Source: Rubrivivax sp.
GTDB taxonomy: Bacteria > Pseudomonadota > Gammaproteobacteria > Burkholderiales > Burkholderiaceae
Reading direction: 5' to 3'
Length of the DNA stretch: 11,389 bases
NCBI GenBank assembly: GCA_004211235.1
Contig: SEEY01000065.1
Coordinates: 1 to 11,389, forward strand
The notes under the pieces are model-generated. The model saw only the letters and a list, made by a program, of their open reading frames with translations, was not told where the DNA came from and made no database searches. Shown here one piece after another: positions 7,641 through 11,389 of this stretch. The position numbers were made by a program, and so were the translations under genes. Position 1 is the stretch's first letter. Every line of letters begins with the position of its first letter.

Positions 7641-8074
7641 GGGGTCAGCACTTTCAAGGCGTTGAGGTAGGCGGCGGGCAACTCCTCCACCGGGCGCCGG
7701 CTGGCGCGCTCGACATAGACGTGCACGAAATGACCGCGCGCGGCGCAGAGGTCGGCGCCGGCTGCGAACAGGCCGATTTCGTAGCGCACGCTGGAACGGC
7801 CCTGGTGGGCGACGCGCACACCGGCATCGATGCGCTGCGGGAAGGCCAGCGACTCGAAGAAATTGCAATGCGTCTCGACGACCAGGCCGATGACCTCGCC
7901 GCCATGGATGTCCAGCGCACCGTTCTCGATGAGCAGCGAATTCACGGCCGTGTCGAAGAGGCTGTAGTAGACGACGTTGTTCAGGTGGCCGTAGACATCG
8001 TTGTCCATCCACCGCGTCGTCAGCGGGACGAAGCGGGCGTAGTCGCCGCGGGCATCGGGCTGGGGTCGGCTCAT
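7637..8074 (-). CDS. Acyl-CoA thioesterase, YbgC/4-hydroxybenzoyl-CoA thioesterase family
   Basis: Small hotdog-fold thioesterase of 145 residues that would hydrolyse an acyl- or aroyl-CoA. The family signature is clear: TTRWMDNDVYGHLNNVVYY (19-37), with the candidate catalytic D26 and the GH(L)NN segment H30-N33. VETHCNFFESLAFPQRID (66-83) and a VAHQGRSSVRYEIGLF segment (88-103) follow, forming the core strands. The mature length matches single-domain hotdog enzymes; substrate chain length cannot be read. The start at ATG 8074 is chosen because the homologous fold begins just after it and GGAG lies 10 bases upstream. The open frame continues 43 codons further into the intergenic region but has no family-like sequence there. 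It is the first gene of the five-gene minus-strand block, so its promoter should lie in 8075-8254. Confidence 0.9.
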   Translation of the reverse strand: MSRPQPDARGDYARFVPLTTRWMDNDVYGHLNNVVYYSLFDTAVNSLLIENGALDIHGGEVIGLVVETHCNFFESLAFPQRIDAGVRVAHQGRSSVRYEIGLFAAGADLCAARGHFVHVYVERASRRPVEELPAAYLNALKVLTP

Positions 8075-8254
8075 GCGGGGAATTCTCCACCAAGGCCACG
8101 GCGGGCCGCGTTTCGCAAGGGATTGCGGCTTTTGCACTTGCGCGGCCTGAATTGTCGGGAGGACACTGCCGCGCATACCCCCGCAGCGCGGGCTGCCCGC
8201 CACCCGGCGGTGCAGGAGAACGCAGATTCACCACCGCTCGGAAGGAGCACTCGC
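8075..8254. promoter_or_regulatory. Divergent intergenic region between thioesterase and Cache genes
   Basis: This 180-bp gap must hold the promoters for the five-gene minus-strand block and for the plus-strand Cache-MCP pair. I see no convincing -35/-10 pair on either strand. Visible structure: an inverted repeat CGCAA-ggga-TTGCG at 8114-8127, followed by further TTGC words (8132-8142), and a GC-rich inverted repeat CCCGC-agc-GCGGG at 8180-8192. Either could be an operator or a leader hairpin. GAAGGAG at 8241-8247 is the ribosome-binding site of the Cache gene. Confidence 0.55.
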
Positions 8255-8725
8255 ATGAATCGATTCCCTGTGTCGGGTCTTGCAGCCCTCGGCCTCGCAC
8301 TGGCCGGCCTGCTCGGCAGCGCCTCGGCCGTCGCGCAGCAAGCCACCAAGGACGACGCCGTCGCCATGGTCAAGAAGGGCGCGGCTTACATCAAGGCCAA
8401 CGGCAAGGACAAGGCCTATGGCGAGATCACCGCCAAGAGCCCGCAGTTCATCAAGCACGATCTCTACCTGGTCGTCTACGGACTGGACGGCAAGTGCCTG
8501 GCCCACGGCGCCAACGAGAAGCAGGTGGGCCGCGACCTGATCGAACTCAAGGACATCGACGGCAAGGCCTTCATCCGCGAGCGCACCGAGCTCGGCCGGT
8601 CCAAGCCCGCCGGCTTCTGGCAGGACTACAAGTTCACCAACCCGACAAACAAGAAGATCGAGCCCAAGCAGATGTACTGCGAGCGGCTCGACGAGACCAT
8701 CGTCTGCGGCGGCATCTACAAATAA
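8255..8725 (+). CDS. Secreted single-Cache-domain sensory protein
   Basis: A 156-residue periplasmic protein made of a signal peptide (about 1-28, cleavage near AVA-QQ) and one small Cache domain of the sCache_2 kind. The domain has an N-terminal helix ([16 protein letters not shown], 35-50), the core strands [17 protein letters not shown] (69-85), the family hallmark [19 protein letters not shown] (91-109), the [11 protein letters not shown] strand (120-130) and a closing CGGIYK (151-156). Cache domains bind small metabolites and normally form the outer part of chemoreceptors and kinases, but here the domain stands alone with no membrane anchor. Three cysteines (81, 142, 151) survive in the mature protein, so a disulphide or a heme/metal site is conceivable. 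A strong GAAGGAG lies 7 bases before the ATG. The MCP gene starts 67 bases downstream, suggesting that the two work together. Confidence 0.9.
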   Translation: MNRFPVSGLAALGLALAGLLGSASAVAQQATKDDAVAMVKKGAAYIKANGKDKAYGEITAKSPQFIKHDLYLVVYGLDGKCLAHGANEKQVGRDLIELKDIDGKAFIRERTELGRSKPAGFWQDYKFTNPTNKKIEPKQMYCERLDETIVCGGIYK

Positions 8726-8742
8726 GGCCTCCGCAGCTGACG

Positions 8743-8759
8743 CCCGGCGATCCGCCGGG
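8743..8759 (+). other. Hairpin between Cache and MCP genes
   Basis: CCCGGCG, loop ATC, CGCCGGG forms a perfect 7-bp stem in the 67-bp gap between the two genes. A competing fold pairs GCCCGGC (8742-8748) with GCCGGGC (8765-8771). No U-run follows, so full termination is unlikely. It may lower readthrough into the MCP gene or stabilise the upstream mRNA so that more Cache protein than receptor is made; that role is inference. Confidence 0.4.
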
Positions 8760-8792
8760 GCGCTGCCGGGCGGCTTCACAGGGAGTGAGCAC

Positions 8793-10328
8793 ATGAAGCT
8801 GGCTGCAAAGATGCTGTTGCCGCCGATGGCGGCGCTTGCCATCGTCCTGGTCATCGGCCTGGGCAACAACCTGTATTCGTCCCGCGAGGTGGTGGCCGCC
8901 AACGAGGCCGGCCAGCAGCGCAACGAAGTCTTCATGACCATGGTGTCGGTGCAGACGCAGGTGGGCGAGATGCACGGCGGCGTGTTCCGCACCATCGCGC
9001 TGATCGGCTCGCTGGACGATGCCAAGGTGAAGGCACTGCGTGGCCAGTTGAAGACACAGGTGGAAGCCGTCACCCGCACGCTGACGGCACTCGCCGAGAT
9101 GGACATCACGCCGCGGGAGACCGATGCCCACATCAAGGCCGCGCTGCCGCTGCTGCAGGCGTATCTGGTCAAGGCCGACGGTGCCGTAGACCTTGCCTCG
9201 GTCGACCCCAACACCGGCGTGGCCGCCATGCAGGACGCAGAGGCCCGCTACAAGGACGTCGCCATCCTGATCGCCAAGATGGTCCAGAGCATGGGCGACG
9301 AGCAGCAGGCCGCCGCCGAGGCGCAGCTGCAAGGCGCGACGAGGCGGGGCTGGCTGTTCGCCCTGATCTCGCTGCTGGCCACGGCGGCCGGCATGGGCGT
9401 GTTGCTGATGAACCAGCGCAAGATCACCGCGGACGTGACCGCCTCGCTGTCGCTCGCCGAGGCGGTTGCCGCCGGCGACCTGACGCAGCGCGCCACGCCG
9501 CTCGGGCACGACGAGCTCGCCGGCCTCATGCGGGCACTGAACCAGATGTGCGAGCAGCTCGGCAGCACGGTCGGCGAGGTGATGCTGGTGGCGGATTCCA
9601 TCCGCACCGCGTCCGCCGAGATCGCTTCGGGCAACCAGGACCTGAGCCAGCGCACCGAGCAGACGGCGTCGAGCCTGGAGGTGACCAGCTCCTCGATGGC
9701 CCAGCTCACTGGCACCGTGCGCCAGAGCGCGGAGCACGCGCAGACCGCCAACCAGCTCGCCACCTCGGCGGCCGACGTCGCGCATCGAGGCGGCAGCGTC
9801 GTGCAGCAGGTGGTGGACACGATGAACGACATCGCGTCGTCCAGCAAGCGCATCGCCGACATCATCGGCGTCATCGACGACATCGCCTTCCAGACCAACA
9901 TCCTGGCGCTGAACGCAGCCGTCGAGGCGGCGCGCGCCGGCGAGCAGGGCCGCAGCTTCGCGGTCGTCGCGGGCGAGGTGCGCAGCCTCGCGGGCCGCAG
10001 CAGCGCCGCGGCCAAGGAGATCCGCACCTTGATCGGCGCCAGCGTCGAGCGCGTGCAGTCCGGCTCGCGCCTCGTGCAGGACGCCGGCTCGACGATGGGC
10101 GAGATCGTCGGCGCCGTGCAGCGTGTGACCGACATCATGGGCGAGATCAGCGCCAGCGCCTCGGCGCAGAGCCAGGGCATCGACGACGTCACCCAGGCCG
10201 TCACCGAGGTGGACGACATGACGCAGCAGAACGCCGCCCTGGTGGAGGAAAGCGCTGCCGCAGCGGAATCGCTTCGCGAACAGGGTCAGCGGCTGGCGCA
10301 GGTCGTCAGCCAGTTTCGGGTGCGTTGA
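8793..10328 (+). CDS. Methyl-accepting chemotaxis protein
   Basis: Transmembrane chemoreceptor of 511 residues that would signal to the CheW/CheA array. Layout: TM1 (about 8-26); a periplasmic helical domain (about 30-184), probably a four-helix bundle of the Tar-like kind with no Cache signature; TM2 ([21 protein letters not shown], split as 186-200 and 201-206); a HAMP domain (about 207-260, with [13 protein letters not shown] at 222-234); and the cytoplasmic coiled-coil signalling domain. The hairpin tip is the highly conserved stretch around [19 protein letters not shown] (362-380) and [10 protein letters not shown] (394-403). Glutamate/glutamine methylation-type sites are visible in [15 protein letters not shown] (288-302) and [14 protein letters not shown] (480-493). 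It lacks a C-terminal NWETF-type pentapeptide for CheR/CheB tethering. GGGAG lies 7 bases before the ATG. Its 3' end overlaps the opposite-strand deacetylase gene by 23 bp. Confidence 0.95.
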   Translation: MKLAAKMLLPPMAALAIVLVIGLGNNLYSSREVVAANEAGQQRNEVFMTMVSVQTQVGEMHGGVFRTIALIGSLDDAKVKALRGQLKTQVEAVTRTLTALAEMDITPRETDAHIKAALPLLQAYLVKADGAVDLASVDPNTGVAAMQDAEARYKDVAILIAKMVQSMGDEQQAAAEAQLQGATRRGWLFALISLLATAAGMGVLLMNQRKITADVTASLSLAEAVAAGDLTQRATPLGHDELAGLMRALNQMCEQLGSTVGEVMLVADSIRTASAEIASGNQDLSQRTEQTASSLEVTSSSMAQLTGTVRQSAEHAQTANQLATSAADVAHRGGSVVQQVVDTMNDIASSSKRIADIIGVIDDIAFQTNILALNAAVEAARAGEQGRSFAVVAGEVRSLAGRSSAAAKEIRTLIGASVERVQSGSRLVQDAGSTMGEIVGAVQRVTDIMGEISASASAQSQGIDDVTQAVTEVDDMTQQNAALVEESAAAAESLREQGQRLAQVVSQFRVR

Positions 10329-11238
10329 AGCGCTGCCAGGCCTGGGCCGCCAGCGTCAGCGTGGTGACCTGCACGGCCACGGTGGTGGCGAGGTCGCGGC
10401 CGTAGCCGCCGGCCATGCTCAGAGCGACGGGGATGCGCCGCTCACCCAAGGCCGCCAGCACGCGGCGGTCCCGCTCGGCCAGGCCGGCATAGGTGAGCTT
10501 GAGCCGGCCGAGTCGGTCTGCCTCGTGGGGGTCGGCGCCGGCCAGGTAGAAGGCCAGCCCGGGTTCCCAGCGGCGCCAGACGTCGGCCAGCGCGCCGTCC
10601 AGCGCGGCCAGGTACTCCGCATCGCCGCAACCGTCGGGCAGGTCGACGTCGAGATCGCTGGCTTCCTTGCGGAACGGGAAATTGCGTGCGCCGTGCATGG
10701 AGAAGGTGAACACCGTGTCGTCGTCGCGAAAGATCGACGCGGTGCCATTGCCCTGGTGCACGTCGAGGTCGATGACCAGCACCTTCAACGTGCTGCGGTG
10801 GGCCCGGCCCCATTCGGCCTGCATCAGCCGCGCGGCGACGGCGACGTCATTGAAGACGCAATAGCCCGAGCCCTTGTCGGCGTAGGCATGGTGGGTGCCG
10901 CCGGCCATGTTGGCGGCCACGCCTTCGGCCAGTGCCGCCCTGGCCGCAGCGATGCTGGCGCCGACCGAATGCCGTGAGCGCGCCGCCATCGACGGGCTCC
11001 ACGGAAAACCGATCTCGCGTTGCGCCGCAGCGCTCAGGTGGCCGTGCAGCACGGCGTCGACATAGTCCGGCGTGTGGGCCAGGGCCAGTTCCCCTTCGCT
11101 GGCGGCCGGGGCTGCCTGCATGCGCAGCAGTCCGGGCTCGCACTCGAAGTGCTCGCGCAGCAGGCGGTACTTCGACTGGGGGAAGCGATGGCCGGGCGGC
11201 AGCACGAGGCTGTGGGCGTCGGAATGGAAAGCAAGCAT
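10306..11238 (-). CDS. Histone deacetylase-like zinc amidohydrolase (AcuC/HDAH family)
   Basis: Cytoplasmic 310-residue member of the arginase/deacetylase fold. In bacteria such enzymes act on acetyl-lysine proteins, acetylated polyamines or other small amides. Active-site elements are intact: the tandem histidines in [21 protein letters not shown] (111-131, H116/H117), zinc ligands D159 and H161 in [10 protein letters not shown] (157-166), the third ligand D236 in [13 protein letters not shown] (232-244), and the catalytic tyrosine Y279 in SMAGGYGRD (274-282). Length is typical of the compact bacterial single-domain form. It starts at ATG 11238 without a clear Shine-Dalgarno sequence. It is transcribed away from the promoter region at the right edge and converges on the MCP gene, whose last codons it overlaps. 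No acetoin-use genes are nearby, so an acuC name would be unsafe. Confidence 0.92.
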   Translation of the reverse strand: MLAFHSDAHSLVLPPGHRFPQSKYRLLREHFECEPGLLRMQAAPAASEGELALAHTPDYVDAVLHGHLSAAAQREIGFPWSPSMAARSRHSVGASIAAARAALAEGVAANMAGGTHHAYADKGSGYCVFNDVAVAARLMQAEWGRAHRSTLKVLVIDLDVHQGNGTASIFRDDDTVFTFSMHGARNFPFRKEASDLDVDLPDGCGDAEYLAALDGALADVWRRWEPGLAFYLAGADPHEADRLGRLKLTYAGLAERDRRVLAALGERRIPVALSMAGGYGRDLATTVAVQVTTLTLAAQAWQRFNAPETG

Positions 11239-11287
11239 GGCCGCGGACCATAGCGCCAGTCACTTGTCACGGCTCGCCACCCCTAAT

Positions 11288-11303
11288 TTGCTGCACCGCA
11301 ACA
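11288..11303 (+). promoter_or_regulatory. TGC-rich operator half A (upstream of -35)
   Basis: TTGCTGCACCGCAACA lies 8 bases before the -35 box. Its reverse complement recurs at 11347-11362 with 15 of 16 positions identical, so the two copies face each other across the promoter. Each copy also has TTGC/GCAA ends of its own. TGC-rich sites of this type resemble those described for PhaR, the repressor of polyhydroxyalkanoate granule (phasin) genes; the assignment to PhaR is inference. Confidence 0.55.
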
Positions 11304-11311
11304 AAAAGCGC

Positions 11312-11339
11312 TTGCAATCCGTCAGATGACCCCTATCAT
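11312..11339 (+). promoter_or_regulatory. Sigma70-type promoter for a gene to the right
   Basis: TTGCAA (11312-11317; four of six consensus bases) and TATCAT (11334-11339; five of six) are 16 bases apart, giving a credible rightward promoter with transcription starting near 11346. The stretch is noticeably richer in A/T than the genes around it. The driven gene begins beyond the window. No separate promoter for the leftward deacetylase gene could be identified in 11239-11287. Confidence 0.6.
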
Positions 11340-11347
11340 TGGGTCAT
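11326..11347. promoter_or_regulatory. Palindrome centred on the -10 box
   Basis: ATGACCC (11326-11332) and GGGTCAT (11341-11347) are perfect 7-bp inverted arms around an 8-base centre, CTATCATT, that contains the -10 box. A protein bound here would cover the core promoter, so repression is the natural reading. The sequence differs from the TGC-rich sites, so it may serve a different regulator. Confidence 0.5.
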
Positions 11348-11362
11348 GTTGCAGTGCAGCAA
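11347..11362 (-). promoter_or_regulatory. TGC-rich operator half B (at the transcription start)
   Basis: TGTTGCAGTGCAGCAA is the inverted near-copy of the site at 11288-11303, differing at one base. It begins at the predicted transcription start, a position where bound protein would block initiation or clearance. Further GCAGCA words follow at 11365-11375. The site centres are 59 bp apart. Confidence 0.55.
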
Positions 11363-11389
11363 AAGCAGCACAGCAAACGGTTCAACCAC

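Noticed and set aside
7641..8300. N-terminal extension of the nitroreductase frame to 457 residues
   Set aside because: The extension overlaps the thioesterase gene in another frame and has no domain; the nitroreductase start overlaps the thioesterase stop in ATGA.
8634..9785. A 383-codon minus-strand open frame opposite the MCP gene
   Set aside because: The plus strand encodes an unmistakable chemoreceptor with good ribosome-binding site; the antisense frame has no domain and is Gly/Arg/His-biased.
11239..11287. Promoter for the deacetylase gene
   Set aside because: No -35/-10 pair with acceptable spacing stands out on the minus strand, and no ribosome-binding site is evident.
1..11389. 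CRISPR array, mobile element, phage or defence system, tRNA
   Set aside because: No regularly spaced repeats, transposase or integrase motifs, terminal inverted repeats or cloverleaf-like sequence were seen; codon character is even across all genes.

Overview
The window reads as chromosomal DNA of a GC-rich betaproteobacterium, most likely of the order Burkholderiales (Rubrivivax/Roseateles-like). This is inferred from the strongly G/C-ending codons, the protein types and the TGC-rich promoter at the right edge; no rRNA or other taxonomic marker is present. Genes are tightly packed. I see no tRNA, rRNA, insertion sequence, phage gene or CRISPR array.

Left and centre (1-8074): nine genes lie on the minus strand, so they are read from right to left. 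The first block (8074 down to 3756) is five genes joined by short overlaps: a hotdog-fold acyl-CoA thioesterase, an FMN nitroreductase, a NhaD/CitMHS-type membrane transporter, a D-2-hydroxyacid dehydrogenase, and a secreted protein I do not recognise. A small hairpin follows. Next comes a two-component pair, a six-helix membrane histidine kinase of the LytS/AlgZ type and a LytTR response regulator, overlapping by 4 bp. The last block is rmuC and the start of an MFS transporter that runs off the left edge, also overlapping by 4 bp.

Right (8075-11389): a 180-bp divergent intergenic region separates the minus-strand block from two plus-strand genes, a secreted single-Cache-domain protein and a methyl-accepting chemotaxis protein (MCP). 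They probably form one sensory unit. The MCP gene converges on, and overlaps by 23 bp, a minus-strand gene for a histone-deacetylase-like zinc amidohydrolase. The final 150 bp hold a good sigma70-type promoter pointing right. Two near-identical 16-bp TGC-rich inverted sites flank it, and a 7-bp-armed palindrome is centred on its -10 box. The pattern suggests a PhaR-type operator in front of a phasin gene, but that gene lies outside the window.

Most genes are ordinary members of known families. The points most worth a second look are the right-edge operator, the Cache-MCP pair, and the five-gene overlapping block ending in an unrecognised secreted protein. I found no clear evidence of a wholly new system.
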